Source: Anaeromonas gelatinilytica (GTDB lineage Bacteria > Bacillota > Clostridia > Tissierellales > SIT17). Taken from it: 64,000 nucleotides of DNA. Location: positions 31,455 to 95,454 of the forward strand of contig NZ_WSFU01000138.1 in the NCBI RefSeq assembly GCF_016820635.1, read 5' to 3'. Of this stretch, positions 1 to 9,491 are shown piece by piece. Position numbers and translations under genes: made by a program. The stretch's first letter is position 1, and each line of letters starts with the position of its first letter. The notes beneath the pieces were generated by a model. The model did not search any database. It was not told where the DNA came from and was given only the letters and a program-made list of their open reading frames with translations.

Positions 1-1427
1 CTAAAACTATTGGAATGATAGACTTTAGAAATCTCTTGTAATTTGGGGAGTTTATGATATAAGAATTCATAAATTTTTTCTTCATCATCTAGGTGTATTT
101 TGTTTTTATTAACTTTGAACTCTGATGTCTCAAAAAAGTCAAGAATTTTCTTCTCCTTTTCAATATCTCTAAGGAGTATCATATCTTCTTTTCTTGAAAA
201 CTTATTATCTTTAGAAAAGGGGTCAATAGTAATATCTCCATACACTAATTTTATATTAGCCGTGATACTGTTTTCTTCATTATCTAAATATATCTCTGGA
301 ATTAAATCGGGGTTATATATAGAAGATTTAACTTTATCGTCTATGTCTATTTTTCCAATCTTTTTTACATAAGGGTAAACTTCTGATATAAATCTTTCTC
401 TATACTTTTTAGGTATATTTATTATATTATTTTTATTCTTAATTACAGAATTATAAAATGGTAAGAAGTTATTCTTTTGATTTAAAGAAATTATATATAT
501 ATTTTCACCAGCAAAGAAATATTTATCATTAGGAAGTAGAGAAACTAAATTATCAGGATGATTAATTTTCAAAGATAAATTATTATCCTGTTCCTTTAGG
601 AAAAAGTCTATAGGGATATTTTCTTCTAATATAGAGATATTTTTATATGTTTTATCAAAAATTTTTCCATTAAAACTTCTATCTTTTATTAGTCGAAAAA
701 ATCTCTTCAAGGTCTTTGGAGTAAGTGTGATACTTTTACCCTTAAATAAACTATATTGATTATAGGTGTATTCATTTATATAGGTTTCATTATCATAAAC
801 TTCCTTTAACAGATCTATAATTGCTTGGTCTTTTTGTTTAAATGTATGTTTATCAGGATAGAAAGTGAATTCTTTTCCAAAGTAAATACTTTCTTGTCTT
901 TCTATACTTTGAAAGAATTTTTTTATGCTTTTTACTACATAGAGTTTATTTTCTCCTATTCTTAGATTTAGGGATGACCCATTTTCTATGCCTAAAAAAT
1001 CATTGGGATTATATTCATAGTTAAATTCTATATTGATAGGAGTTTTTTCTTTTGTAGAATAATAGTGAAAATAATCTAGTATTTCAATTATATCATTACC
1101 ATTATTATAACGAGTTGGTTTATTGAAACGACCTTTTTTATCTTCTTCCATTATTTTCAAAAGAAGAGCAGTTATATGTTTGCAATATCCCCAATACTCT
1201 TTGTAGGCAGGACAAGTACATGTAGCATCTTTAAAAGTTCCTAGGAGATTAAATAAAACTGTTACATGATAAGGTTTATTACCTTGTATTAAGGCATTAA
1301 ATTCTAAATTTCCCCTTAGAAAATGAAAGTCTTTGATACTTCCATTGAAGAAATACTGTTTTCCTTTTTGAAAGGTTTTGTAATTTGAACTAAGTTCTTG
1401 TATGTTTTTTTCGGAAAGATTAAACAT
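1..1427 (-). CDS. SNF2-family helicase, N-terminal part (runs off left edge)
   Basis: The minus strand is open from an ATG at 1427, preceded by GAGGTG, to the first base of the window, giving about 475 codons with no stop. Near residues 60-80 it has a SWIM zinc finger (CTCPAYKEYWGYCKH, i.e. CxC...CxH) followed by several hundred residues rich in Lys, Ile and Phe. This is the layout of the bacterial SNF2 helicase-associated region that precedes the ATPase domain in Bacillota SNF2 proteins. The helicase motifs themselves would lie outside the window, so ATPase activity is not seen here. It is transcribed divergently from asnB. Confidence 0.8.
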   Translation of the reverse strand, partial: MFNLSEKNIQELSSNYKTFQKGKQYFFNGSIKDFHFLRGNLEFNALIQGNKPYHVTVLFNLLGTFKDATCTCPAYKEYWGYCKHITALLLKIMEEDKKGRFNKPTRYNNGNDIIEILDYFHYYSTKEKTPINIEFNYEYNPNDFLGIENGSSLNLRIGENKLYVVKSIKKFFQSIERQESIYFGKEFTFYPDKHTFKQKDQAIIDLLKEVYDNETYINEYTYNQYSLFKGKSITLTPKTLKRFFRLIKDRSFNGKIFDKTYKNISILEENIPIDFFLKEQDNNLSLKINHPDNLVSLLPNDKYFFAGENIYIISLNQKNNFLPFYNSVIKNKNNIINIPKKYRERFISEVYPYVKKIGKIDIDDKVKSSIYNPDLIPEIYLDNEENSITANIKLVYGDITIDPFSKDNKFSRKEDMILLRDIEKEKKILDFFETSEFKVNKNKIHLDDEEKIYEFLYHKLPKLQEISKVYHSNSF

Positions 1428-1477
1428 GTTTCACCTCGATAACTAATGATTATTTTAATTAATTATAACATACATAT

Positions 1478-1509
1478 TATTGTTCCCAAATTATCTTAAG
1501 GGAACAATA
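1478..1509. promoter_or_regulatory. Inverted repeat in the divergent SNF2/asnB spacer
   Basis: TATTGTTCCC at 1478-1487 and its exact complement GGGAACAATA at 1500-1509 are separated by 12 bases. There is no following T-run, so it looks more like an operator or dyad binding site than a terminator. A TATAAT hexamer lies at 1536-1541, just downstream toward asnB. The regulator is unknown. Confidence 0.4.
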
Positions 1510-1574
1510 TTTAATTTAAAACATAATTTATATATTATAATGGCAAAAATCAAAAGATGTTAGGATGTGATAAT

Positions 1575-3416
1575 GTGTGTGGTATAGCAGGGTGGATAGA
1601 TAATGAGATAGATTTAAGAGAAAATGTAGAAACTATTAAAGATATGATTTCCACATTGAAAAATAGAGGACCAGATGACAGCGGAATATATGTGTCGAAG
1701 GATGCTTTATTAGGACATAGAAGGCTTTCTATAATAGATCCAGAAGGTGGAAATCAGCCTATGATAAAAACAGTTGGTGGCAGAGAATTTATTATTGTGT
1801 ATAACGGAGAGTTATATAATACTAAAGAATTAAGGGAAAAATTAGAAAATAAAGGTTATATCTTTAACTCGTATTCTGATACAGAAGTTTTATTAACTTC
1901 TTATATAGAATGGGGAATAGAATGTCTTAAGTATATAAATGGGATATTTGCTTTTGGTATATGGAATGTGAATAATAAGAGATTATTTTTAGCTAGGGAT
2001 CATTTAGGCGTTAAACCTTTATTTTATTCTCATATCAATGATTCATTAATATTTGGCTCAGAAATAAAAACATTATTAAAACATCCTTATATAGAGCCTA
2101 TAGTAGATGATGTAGGTCTGATGGAGATATTTGGTTTGGGACCAGCTAGAAGTTTAGGTACTGGAGTATTTAGAAACATAAAGGAGATTCCACCGGCTCA
2201 TTATATTTTATATGATGAGAAGGGATTTAAAATTGAACAATACTGGGAACTTGAAGCAAAATCTCATGAAGAAAATTTAGAGGATACAACAAATCATGTA
2301 AGAAGTTTATTAATAGATGCAGTAGAAAGGCAATTAGTTTCTGATGTTCCTCTATGTACTTTTCTTTCAGGGGGACTAGATTCTAGTGCTATATCAGCTA
2401 TAGCATCAAATGCTTTTAAAAGAGATGGTAGAGGAAATTTAAATACATTTTCTATAGATTATAAGGATAATGATAAATTTTTTAAATCTAGTAAATTTCA
2501 ACCAGATGCTGATTCGAATTGGATAAAAGTAATGGCAGAGTATATTAATAGTAATCATACTAATATAGAATTAACTAATGAAGAATTAATTACTTCTTTG
2601 AAAGATGGAGTATTAGCTAGAGACTTACCGGGTATGGCAGATGTAGATACATCTTTATTTCTATTTTGTAAAGAAGTGAGAAATACCCATACAGTAGCAT
2701 TATCAGGAGAATGTGCTGATGAGATATTTGGAGGATATCCTTGGTTTAGGAATAAAGAGGATATAAATGCTGATACTTTTCCGTGGTCAAAGAATGTGGG
2801 AAATAGAAGGAAGATATTATCAAAGGATTTAAAAGATTTACCTATTGAGGAATATGTTAAAGAGAAATATAAAGATACATTGAAAAGGGTTCCTAAATTA
2901 TACGGGGAATCTTCAGTTGACGGAAGGATGAGAGGAATATTTTATCTTAATATTAAATGGTTTATGATTACATTATTAAATAGAAAAGATAGAATGAGTA
3001 TGGCTAATAGTCTTGAAGTGAGGGTTCCTTTTGCCGATTATCGGTTAGTAGAATATGCTTATAATATACCAAAAGAATTTAAGTTCTATGGAAATAGAGA
3101 AAAAGGAATTCTAAGGAAAGCCTTAAGGGGAATATTACCAGATAGTATTATCAATAGAAAGAAAAGTCCATATCCTAAGACTCATCATCCTATATATACA
3201 GAATTAGTACAACAAGAAATGAAAAGAATACTTAAGGATAAAAGTTCTCCAGTATTAGAATTATTAGATTATGATATAGTAAAAGAAATAGTAGATACAA
3301 AAGGCAAGTCATATACAAAACCATGGTTTGGACAGTTAATGACAGGGCCACAATTAATGGCATATTTGATACAGTTAAATATATGGTTGAGAGAATATAA
3401 GGTTAGATTGGTATAA
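1575..3416 (+). CDS. asnB: Asparagine synthase (glutamine-hydrolysing)
   Basis: Converts aspartate to asparagine using glutamine amide nitrogen and ATP in the cytoplasm. A GTG start at 1575 is chosen because it gives Met-Cys-Gly-Ile-Ala-Gly; the family needs Cys at position 2 as glutaminase nucleophile, and AGGATG lies just upstream. The in-frame ATG at 1557 would bury that Cys. The N-terminal class II amidotransferase domain shows RGPDDSG, GHRRLSIID and NGELYN. The synthetase domain has the PP-loop SGGLDSS near residue 266 and GECADEIFGG. The 613-residue length is normal. It stands alone between a divergent helicase gene and an IclR gene and is followed by a hairpin. Confidence 0.93.
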   Translation: MCGIAGWIDNEIDLRENVETIKDMISTLKNRGPDDSGIYVSKDALLGHRRLSIIDPEGGNQPMIKTVGGREFIIVYNGELYNTKELREKLENKGYIFNSYSDTEVLLTSYIEWGIECLKYINGIFAFGIWNVNNKRLFLARDHLGVKPLFYSHINDSLIFGSEIKTLLKHPYIEPIVDDVGLMEIFGLGPARSLGTGVFRNIKEIPPAHYILYDEKGFKIEQYWELEAKSHEENLEDTTNHVRSLLIDAVERQLVSDVPLCTFLSGGLDSSAISAIASNAFKRDGRGNLNTFSIDYKDNDKFFKSSKFQPDADSNWIKVMAEYINSNHTNIELTNEELITSLKDGVLARDLPGMADVDTSLFLFCKEVRNTHTVALSGECADEIFGGYPWFRNKEDINADTFPWSKNVGNRRKILSKDLKDLPIEEYVKEKYKDTLKRVPKLYGESSVDGRMRGIFYLNIKWFMITLLNRKDRMSMANSLEVRVPFADYRLVEYAYNIPKEFKFYGNREKGILRKALRGILPDSIINRKKSPYPKTHHPIYTELVQQEMKRILKDKSSPVLELLDYDIVKEIVDTKGKSYTKPWFGQLMTGPQLMAYLIQLNIWLREYKVRLV

Positions 3417-3419
3417 AGA

Positions 3420-3442
3420 AAAGCAAGGCATTGCCCTGCTTT
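3420..3442 (+). terminator. Hairpin after asnB
   Basis: AAAGCAAGGC at 3420-3429 pairs with GCCCTGCTTT at 3433-3442 with one mismatch and a three-base loop. The downstream tract is only weakly T-rich, so termination efficiency is uncertain. Confidence 0.5.
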
Positions 3443-3516
3443 GTTATATTAAATATTTGTTTTTTAGTTGTAGTAGTTTCTGGATTATTTATTATTTTAT
3501 ATTTTCTTGGATAAAT

Positions 3517-3545
3517 TTTCTAAAAATGATATTATATAAATTAAG
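3517..3545 (+). promoter_or_regulatory. Probable sigma-A promoter for the IclR gene
   Basis: TTGGAT at 3517-3522 and TATTAT at 3540-3545 are separated by 17 bases, 27 bases before the IclR start codon. Confidence 0.45.
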
Positions 3546-3572
3546 AATTCATTTGATTTTAGGAGAGATTAT

Positions 3573-4328
3573 ATGGACAATAATAAATTATCTAGTATTG
3601 AAAAAGCTTTATTAGTTCTTAATCAACTTAGTGAACCGCCTTTCGAATATAAAGCTATGGATTTGGCAAATATATTAGAAATGAATAGAGCTACAGTACA
3701 CAGAATATTAAATACTTTATTGGAAAAGGATTTTGTTATAAAGGATAAGAATAATAAGGAATATAGGCTTGGTCCCAAAGTTTATAAATTAGGTTCAGTT
3801 TACTTAAGTAATTTTAATTATGGTAATAAAATAGAGGAAATATTAAATGAAATTGCTGAAAAGACTAAAGAATCAGTAGGAGTAGGGATAAGAGATAATG
3901 AAAAAATAATATCTTTATATGAAATAGAGATTCATCAACCTTTAAAGATGAATTATCGTCCAGGAATTTTTTATCCTATGAATAGGGGTTGCTATGGTAA
4001 ATGTCTTATGGCTTATTATGATCAAGATAAAGTTGAAAAACTTTTAGAGAAAAAGGAATTTGAAAAAGTAGCTAAAAACACATTAATAACTAAAGAGGAG
4101 ATACTATTAGAGTATGAAAATATAAGAAATCAAGGATATGTTACAAGTATAGAAGAAACCTTTGAATATGCAATAGGTGTTGGGATACCAATATTTAATC
4201 GCCATAATGAAGTTACTACATGTGTAGCGGTATCTTTCTTAAAAAATGAAAATTACTTAAAAAAAATTGAAGAAATTAAAGATGTTCTTTTTGATTATAG
4301 AGATAAAATAGCAAAATATATGCCTTGA
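3573..4328 (+). CDS. IclR-family transcriptional regulator
   Basis: A 251-residue cytoplasmic DNA-binding regulator. The first 65 residues form a winged helix-turn-helix (MDLANILEMNRATVHRILNT), and residues 75-250 match the IclR effector-binding domain, including the typical NRGCYGKCLMAYY segment and a late VGIPIFNR stretch. TTAGGAGAG precedes the ATG. It is followed by a strong terminator and then by an M20 peptidase and a permease, so it plausibly controls those two genes in response to their substrate; that link is inferred from position only. Confidence 0.85.
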   Translation: MDNNKLSSIEKALLVLNQLSEPPFEYKAMDLANILEMNRATVHRILNTLLEKDFVIKDKNNKEYRLGPKVYKLGSVYLSNFNYGNKIEEILNEIAEKTKESVGVGIRDNEKIISLYEIEIHQPLKMNYRPGIFYPMNRGCYGKCLMAYYDQDKVEKLLEKKEFEKVAKNTLITKEEILLEYENIRNQGYVTSIEETFEYAIGVGIPIFNRHNEVTTCVAVSFLKNENYLKKIEEIKDVLFDYRDKIAKYMP

Positions 4329-4331
4329 AAG

Positions 4332-4357
4332 GATGCTTACAAAAGCATCTTTTTTTT
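4332..4357 (+). terminator. Rho-independent terminator after the IclR gene
   Basis: GATGCTT (4332-4338), loop ACAA and AAGCATC (4343-4349) are followed directly by eight T residues. Confidence 0.85.
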
Positions 4358-4382
4358 GTTCATTTTTATACATGAAATATTC

Positions 4383-4411
4383 TTGTAATATTCAGAAAGT
4401 TATGTTATTAT
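4383..4411 (+). promoter_or_regulatory. Probable promoter of the M20 peptidase-permease operon
   Basis: TTGTAA (4383-4388), 17-base spacer, TATTAT (4406-4411), about 60 bases upstream of the peptidase ATG. Confidence 0.45.
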
Positions 4412-4434
4412 ACAATTATAGTTTATATAACAAA

Positions 4435-4452
4435 CATATAGTTCAATATATG
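4435..4452. promoter_or_regulatory. Candidate operator (CATATA-N6-TATATG)
   Basis: A perfect six-base inverted repeat lies between the putative promoter and the ribosome binding site of the M20 gene. Its place fits a repressor or activator site, possibly for the adjacent IclR protein; short AT-rich palindromes also arise by chance here. Confidence 0.25.
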
Positions 4453-4471
4453 GACAAAAAAGGAGGTCATT

Positions 4472-5680
4472 ATGGAGAAAGAATTGTTAAATCAGCTTAA
4501 ATCTTCAATATCTCAAGATGAAGTAATTGACATAATAAGAAAATTGGTAGAGTTACCTAGCTATCCTGGAATAAAAAATCAAGAAACGAATGTAGCTAAA
4601 TGTATAAAAAATATTTTTGTAAAGGAGGGTATATGGGCAGAAGTAAATCATGTAATAAATGGTAGATTTAATGTTATAGCAAAAATTGAAGGCAAAAATA
4701 GAGGAAAATCTTTACTTTTAACTGGTCATACAGATACAGTTCCTTCTTATGGGATGAAAGATCCTTGTATTTTAAAAGAATGTGAAGATAAACTTTATGG
4801 AAGAGGAACTGTAGACATGAAAGGACCTTTAGCTTGTATGATTGCAGCTTTAATAGCTATTAAAAGATCAAATGTAGAATTAGATGGAGATTTGATATTT
4901 GCAGGAGTCATTGATGAGGAAGAAGGAAGCCTAGGAACTATTGATTTATTAGAAAGAGGATTAGATGTAGATGCTGCTATAGTAGGAGAGCCTTCAAATT
5001 TAGAGATATGTGTTGCTCATAGAGGATTAGAATGGATTGAATTTCACTTTATAGGAAAAACAGTCCATGGTGGGAAGCAAGATGAAGGAATAAATGCCAT
5101 ATTAAATGCTTCTAATTTTATTCAAAGGATTCAGGAAAATGTCTACGTAAAGATATATTCAAAGACTCATTCTATTATTGGAACATCTTCAATGAATTAT
5201 GGAACTATAAATGGAGGTACTCAACCTAGTACAGTAGCTGGAAATTGTGTTATGAAAATAGATAGAAGATGGATACCAGGAGAAAAATATGAAGATGTTT
5301 TGAAAGACTATCAAGATATTATAGATGATATGTCTAAAGAAGATTCTAAGTTTAAATGTGAAATGAAGATAGTGGATGAAAGTGTGATGAAAGAAGGATA
5401 TGTTCATGAAGCTATGGAAACTGATATAAATCATCCAATAGTGAATATATCTAAAAAAATGACAAAAAAAATATATAATAAAGAACCCAAACTTACTTTT
5501 TTCCCAGCGTGGAGTGATGGAGGATTGTTATCTAGTTATGGTAATATCCCTACAATTATTTTTGCTCCAGGAGATTTAGAATCAGCCCATTCATCAGAGG
5601 AATTTATAGACAAAAGTCAAGTTTATCCTGCTACTTTAATTTATGCTTTAATAGCAATAGAATTTTGTAGAAATGAATAG
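4472..5680 (+). CDS. M20-family metallopeptidase (ArgE/DapE type)
   Basis: A 402-residue cytoplasmic hydrolase of N-acyl amino acids or dipeptides. The dinuclear zinc site is visible: GHTDTVP (His86, Asp88), GRGTVDMKGP (Asp115), the catalytic DEEEGS near residues 148-153, VGEPSN, and a C-terminal AHSSEEF. A dimerisation insert starts with AHRGLEW. AAAGGAGGTC precedes the ATG. The permease gene begins 12 bases downstream, so the two form an operon, and the peptidase probably processes what the permease imports. The exact substrate cannot be read from the sequence. Confidence 0.87.
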   Translation: MEKELLNQLKSSISQDEVIDIIRKLVELPSYPGIKNQETNVAKCIKNIFVKEGIWAEVNHVINGRFNVIAKIEGKNRGKSLLLTGHTDTVPSYGMKDPCILKECEDKLYGRGTVDMKGPLACMIAALIAIKRSNVELDGDLIFAGVIDEEEGSLGTIDLLERGLDVDAAIVGEPSNLEICVAHRGLEWIEFHFIGKTVHGGKQDEGINAILNASNFIQRIQENVYVKIYSKTHSIIGTSSMNYGTINGGTQPSTVAGNCVMKIDRRWIPGEKYEDVLKDYQDIIDDMSKEDSKFKCEMKIVDESVMKEGYVHEAMETDINHPIVNISKKMTKKIYNKEPKLTFFPAWSDGGLLSSYGNIPTIIFAPGDLESAHSSEEFIDKSQVYPATLIYALIAIEFCRNE

Positions 5681-5692
5681 GGAGGTTGTATT

Positions 5693-7108
5693 ATGAATAA
5701 AGGTGAAGCTGTAAGTGATAATAAGAAAAAATTTAAAGTTCCTCATGTATATGTGATTTTATTAACTATTGTTTTAATATGTGGACTTCTCACCTATATA
5801 GTGCCATCAGGAGAATATCAAATGGTAGAGAATGAGGAAGGTAGAGAAGTATTAGATCCTGATTCCTTTGAATATACAGAAAGCAATCCTATAAGTATAT
5901 TTGGATTATTAAAATCAGTACCCCAAGGTATGGCAGAAACTGCAGAAATAATTTTCTTTATATTCATAGTTGGAGGTTCCTTTGCAGTATTAGAGGCAAC
6001 AGGAGCTGTGGAATCTGCCTTAGGAAAGGTAACTAAATCTATGGCAGGAAAGGAGAAAGCACTAGTACCTATTGTAATGTTTATATTTGGTCTAGGTGGA
6101 GGAGTATTTGGAATGGCCGAAGAGACATTGCCTTTTATACCAATAATGGTAACCTTGGCCATAGCATTAGGGTTTGACTCACTAACAGGAGCAGGAATGG
6201 TATTAGTTGGAGCAGGAGCAGGATTTGCTGGTGCATTCATGAATCCCTTTACTATTGGAGTAGCTCAAGGGATAGCTGGATTACCCTTATTTTCTGGTAT
6301 GAAATTTAGATTAATTGTATTTGTTTTGATGATTATAACAGCTATATTCTTTGTGTTTTGGTATGCAGGAAGAGTTAAAAAGAATCCAGAAAAGAGTTTA
6401 ATGTATGAGTTTGATAAAAAGAGGGAAGATACATTAGACTTAAAAAATTTAAAAGAATTTACTATTAGTCATAAGATAGTGTTGCTAACTTTAGCTATAA
6501 CGATAGGTCTATTAATATTTGGTGTAGTGGAATATGAATGGTATATACAGGAGATATCAGCATTATTTTTAGGAATGGCAATAGTAGTAGCTATAATTGG
6601 AAAGCTTGGATTTAATGGTTTTGCTGAAGAATTAATAAATGGTATGGCTAATTTAGCTGGGGGAGCATTAGTAGTTGGATTTGCTAGAGCTATTTTAGTA
6701 GTTTTAACAGAAGGACAAATATTAGATACTATACTCAATTCAGCAGCAAGTTTAGTATCTACATTACCCTCATCTTTTACAGCACTGGGAATGTATGTAT
6801 TCCAAATATTCTTAAACTTTATAATTCCTTCAGGAAGTGGTCAAGCAGCAGTTTCCATACCTATATTAGCACCTCTTTCTGACTTAGTAGGAGTTACTAG
6901 ACAAACAGCAGTATTGGCTTATCAGTTTGGTGATGGTATATCAAATATATTTACTCCTACATCAGGATATTTCATGGCTGGTCTTGCCTTAGCTAAGATT
7001 CCATGGAGTAAATGGGCGAAGTGGTTTTTACCTCTATTCTTAATTGAATTTGTAATTGGTGGTATATTAGTATTTATTGCCCATATGATTCAGTTTGGAC
7101 CATTTTAA
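5693..7108 (+). CDS. YfcC-family membrane permease
   Basis: A 471-residue polytopic membrane protein with about 11-12 hydrophobic segments. It has the family features of the YfcC/DcuC-like group: a first helix followed by YIVPSGEY, glycine-rich GLGGGVFGMAEETLPFIPI, and FGDGISNIFTPTSGYFM near the end. Members are thought to carry organic acids, amino acids or peptides. GGGAGG precedes the ATG, and the gene follows the M20 peptidase closely, which suggests import of a dipeptide or acylated amino acid. Transport direction and substrate are inferred. Confidence 0.82.
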   Translation: MNKGEAVSDNKKKFKVPHVYVILLTIVLICGLLTYIVPSGEYQMVENEEGREVLDPDSFEYTESNPISIFGLLKSVPQGMAETAEIIFFIFIVGGSFAVLEATGAVESALGKVTKSMAGKEKALVPIVMFIFGLGGGVFGMAEETLPFIPIMVTLAIALGFDSLTGAGMVLVGAGAGFAGAFMNPFTIGVAQGIAGLPLFSGMKFRLIVFVLMIITAIFFVFWYAGRVKKNPEKSLMYEFDKKREDTLDLKNLKEFTISHKIVLLTLAITIGLLIFGVVEYEWYIQEISALFLGMAIVVAIIGKLGFNGFAEELINGMANLAGGALVVGFARAILVVLTEGQILDTILNSAASLVSTLPSSFTALGMYVFQIFLNFIIPSGSGQAAVSIPILAPLSDLVGVTRQTAVLAYQFGDGISNIFTPTSGYFMAGLALAKIPWSKWAKWFLPLFLIEFVIGGILVFIAHMIQFGPF

Positions 7109-7185
7109 TAATAGGATATTTAATGAATATCTAATATACTATAAAACAAAATCCATTTTATGTAATAGAATTGTTTGTAAGTTAG

Positions 7186-7238
7186 AGTATGAGGCATTGC
7201 TTCTGGAGCATAACATAAATACGGAATTTTTTCAAAAT
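7186..7238. repeat. Copy 1 of a dispersed repeat fragment
   Basis: This roughly 53-base stretch (AGTATGAGGCATTGCTTCTG onward) is about 80% identical to 16344-16396. It sits in the 218-base spacer between the permease and the Rpn gene. A 75-codon frame overlapping the permease end covers the spacer, but it has no clear ribosome binding site or recognisable product and I do not call it a gene. The copy at 16344 is followed by a hairpin, which suggests the decayed end of a mobile or formerly coding unit. Confidence 0.45.
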
Positions 7239-7326
7239 TTGATTTTATCCTGCTATAAAAAGTGGATGAAAAGAATTTTTTTTAATGATATAATAGTATT
7301 AAGAAGACTAAAAAGTTGGTGAAAAA

Positions 7327-8283
7327 ATGAAAAATGAAATAATAAACAAACATGACGCCACATTTAAAGAAGTATTTAGTCAAAAGAGAATAGCTAAAGA
7401 TTTTATAGAAAATAATATACCTAAAGAAGTGTTAGACATAATAAATATGGAAAGTTTAGAGCTTCAAAAGGATACATTTATAAATGAAAAATTACAGGAA
7501 AATTTTTCGGATTTAATATATAGAGTAAAAATAAATAATAAAGATGCTTATATAAGTTTTCTATTAGAACATAAATCCTATAAAGATAAAATGGTGATAT
7601 TTCAAATTCAAAAATATATCCTTGAATCCTGGATGACAATAATACAGAAGGAAAATAAGGAAGAATTACCAATTATAATACCATTGATGATTTATCACGG
7701 TAAAGAGAAATGGAATCTAAAAACAGATTTAAGAGATATGATCCCGGATTTTGATGAATTGCCAGTATACTTAAAGCAAAGAGTACCAGTATTTAAATAT
7801 GATTTTTTCAACATAAGAGAATATGAAGAGAGTGATTTTGAAAAATTAACTAGATTAACAGCAATGATGTTAAAGTCTTTTAAATATGCTTTTGAAGATG
7901 ATTTAGAAGTAGTTTTAAGAAACTTTCTTCTTGCATTAGAAGAAGTAAAAGAAGAAGAGTCAATGGAAACGCTAATATACTATGGAGAGATATATTTAAA
8001 ATATATAGAACTTACAAACAGTAATATAAAAGAAGAGCATATAAAAGAAGAAATAAAAAAATTAAGTGGAAAGGGGGCTGTTACTATGAGCATATTAGAA
8101 AGAAGAGAGGAAAAAGGAATGCAAAAAGGAATGCAAAAAGGAATACAAAAAGGAATGCAAGAAGAGAAGCTGGAAATAGCAAAGAATCTGTTGAAAGAAG
8201 GATTAGAAATAGATTTAATAGTAAAAGCAACAGGCCTTTCTAAATCTAAAGTAGAGAAATTAAAAGAAGATTTTATTAATTAA
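7327..8283 (+). CDS. Rpn-family recombination-promoting nuclease / putative transposase
   Basis: A 318-residue PD-(D/E)xK nuclease-fold protein. The start gives the typical KHDATFKEVFS. The active-site set is visible as Asp62 in FSDLIYRV and Glu81-x-Lys83 in LLEHKS. Family members cut DNA and promote RecA-independent recombination, and are often annotated as transposases although they lack insertion-sequence ends. The C-terminus has four tandem KGMQ-like units (residues about 260-277), a length-variable region common in the family, then a helical tail. It is monocistronic with a terminator behind it. Confidence 0.85.
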   Translation: MKNEIINKHDATFKEVFSQKRIAKDFIENNIPKEVLDIINMESLELQKDTFINEKLQENFSDLIYRVKINNKDAYISFLLEHKSYKDKMVIFQIQKYILESWMTIIQKENKEELPIIIPLMIYHGKEKWNLKTDLRDMIPDFDELPVYLKQRVPVFKYDFFNIREYEESDFEKLTRLTAMMLKSFKYAFEDDLEVVLRNFLLALEEVKEEESMETLIYYGEIYLKYIELTNSNIKEEHIKEEIKKLSGKGAVTMSILERREEKGMQKGMQKGIQKGMQEEKLEIAKNLLKEGLEIDLIVKATGLSKSKVEKLKEDFIN

Positions 8284-8298
8284 AATAGAGATGTTTTT

Positions 8299-8337
8299 AA
8301 AAAGAACTAGTTAAAAATAAATGATTAGTTCTTTTTT
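8299..8337 (+). terminator. Terminator after the Rpn gene, then an empty spacer to 8628
   Basis: AAAAAGAACTA (8299-8309) pairs with TAGTTCTTTTT (8326-8336) and ends in a T-run. The rest of the spacer to 8628 shows no coding frame, repeat or RNA that I can identify. Confidence 0.65.
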
Positions 8338-8628
8338 AGTAGAAAATAGTAATAGTAACTTTATGTATCCTATTAAGAAATGTATAAGGATTTAAAGAAT
8401 TTTACTGATCAGAGAAAAATTATTTATGTCAGTATCAAGTGGATCCACAAAATATAATAATCCTGCAACTATTGTTATAATAGTCTTTTAAAAAAAATAT
8501 TCATACTATATTCTCAGAATATGGAATAGATAATATAGAATTTATGCTTTATTAATTATTGATATAATTTTTATTGTATTTCATAAGCTGAAGAATTTCA
8601 CCTAAATAATATTTAAGGAGGACAGAAT

Positions 8629-8994
8629 GTGGGGATTTTAATAGTTGTTAGGCATGGTGAAACACAATTTAATGTTGAAAAAAGATATACCGGAAGTTTA
8701 AATATTGAATTAAATAGTACAGGTTTTAAACAAGCAAAAAATTTAGCAAAGGAACTTAGAAAATATGATATTGATGTCATAATTACATCGACGTTAAAGA
8801 GAGCAAAACAAACAACAGAAATAATAAATAATGAGTTAAAGTTACCAATTATAGAAATGAAAGAATTTTGTGAGAGGAACGTTGGAGTTTTTGAAGGATT
8901 AACATGAAAGGAAGCAAAGGATAAATATCCTAACCTGTGGAGACAAAATATAACTCGAAAAATTAGGTTAATATCACAAACAGAAAAAGTGTAA
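8629..8994 (+). pseudogene. Histidine phosphatase / phosphoglycerate mutase family, broken
   Basis: A good ribosome binding site (AAGGAGGACAG) precedes a GTG start, and the frame opens with ILIVVRHGETQFN, the RHG phosphohistidine motif, then TSTLKRAKQTTEI and CERNVGVFEGLT. At 8905 a TGA interrupts the frame where the family normally has Trp; the same frame resumes with KEAKDKYPNLWRQ and then degenerates. The family is about 200 residues long and the second catalytic His region is absent or unrecognisable. It is a decayed gene, unless TGA is read through, for which there is no sign. Confidence 0.85.
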
Positions 8995-9019
8995 TATTTT
9001 AACAACAAGGGTTTCAAAC

Positions 9020-9310
9020 TCATGTGGAGTGAGACATCCATGGATATAAATAATCTTGTGGGAAGCCTAAAGTAGTTAGAAAGGAGTCCACAAAAAGTGT
9101 TTCAAGAGCTGAAATTAATGATTTAGAATAATATAAATCTTTGGTTTCTTTAGGAATTAAATTTGTTGATAGATTGTTATTAAAATTAAAAAAAGTAACA
9201 TCTCTAACGATCTCAAAACCATTAGTAGATATAATAGTTTTTTGTAAATAACCGAAATGACCATTGAGATAAGATAGGTTAGCATTAGGATTAGAATAAT
9301 ATTTAGGCAT
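9020..9310 (-). pseudogene. Unrecognised coding remnant, possibly transposase
   Basis: A 96-codon minus-strand frame with ordinary protein composition (LNGHFGYLQKTIIS, GFEIVRDVTFFNF, SKSLISALETLFVDS, LTTLGFPQDYLYPWMSHST). The even composition and lack of low-complexity runs suggest it was once coding. It abuts the broken phosphatase, has no ribosome binding site, and its start has an in-frame stop just upstream. The layout is reminiscent of a DDE transposase fragment, but I cannot name the family. Confidence 0.3.
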
Positions 9311-9491
9311 TTAACTTTGGGTATATCTTTCAATATTAAAGGTATATCTTGAATTATTTTTTAAAAGTTTTTAGAGAAAATTTTCACTTTTTGAAGTTGT
9401 GATTGACAATCTATTACGGGAACAGTGAATTAAAATACACATTTTCATGAAACTTTGTGCTTTGAGCACAACGAAAGGAATGATAGTTATT

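Noticed and set aside
1575..3416. asnB as part of the biosynthetic cluster supplying Asn for the D-Asn cap.
   Set aside because: It is 17 kb away, separated by terminators and unrelated genes, and is a normal housekeeping gene.
5818..6240. Long minus-strand frame inside the permease gene.
   Set aside because: A shadow of the plus-strand gene with proline/asparagine-biased composition and no ribosome binding site.
7095..7322. 75-codon frame after the permease gene.
   Set aside because: It overlaps the permease end, lacks a ribosome binding site and its middle is a dispersed repeat fragment.
8629..8907. TGA at 8905 read as selenocysteine or Trp.
   Set aside because: No SECIS-like structure is evident, the frame degenerates soon after, and other genes here are broken by ordinary stops.
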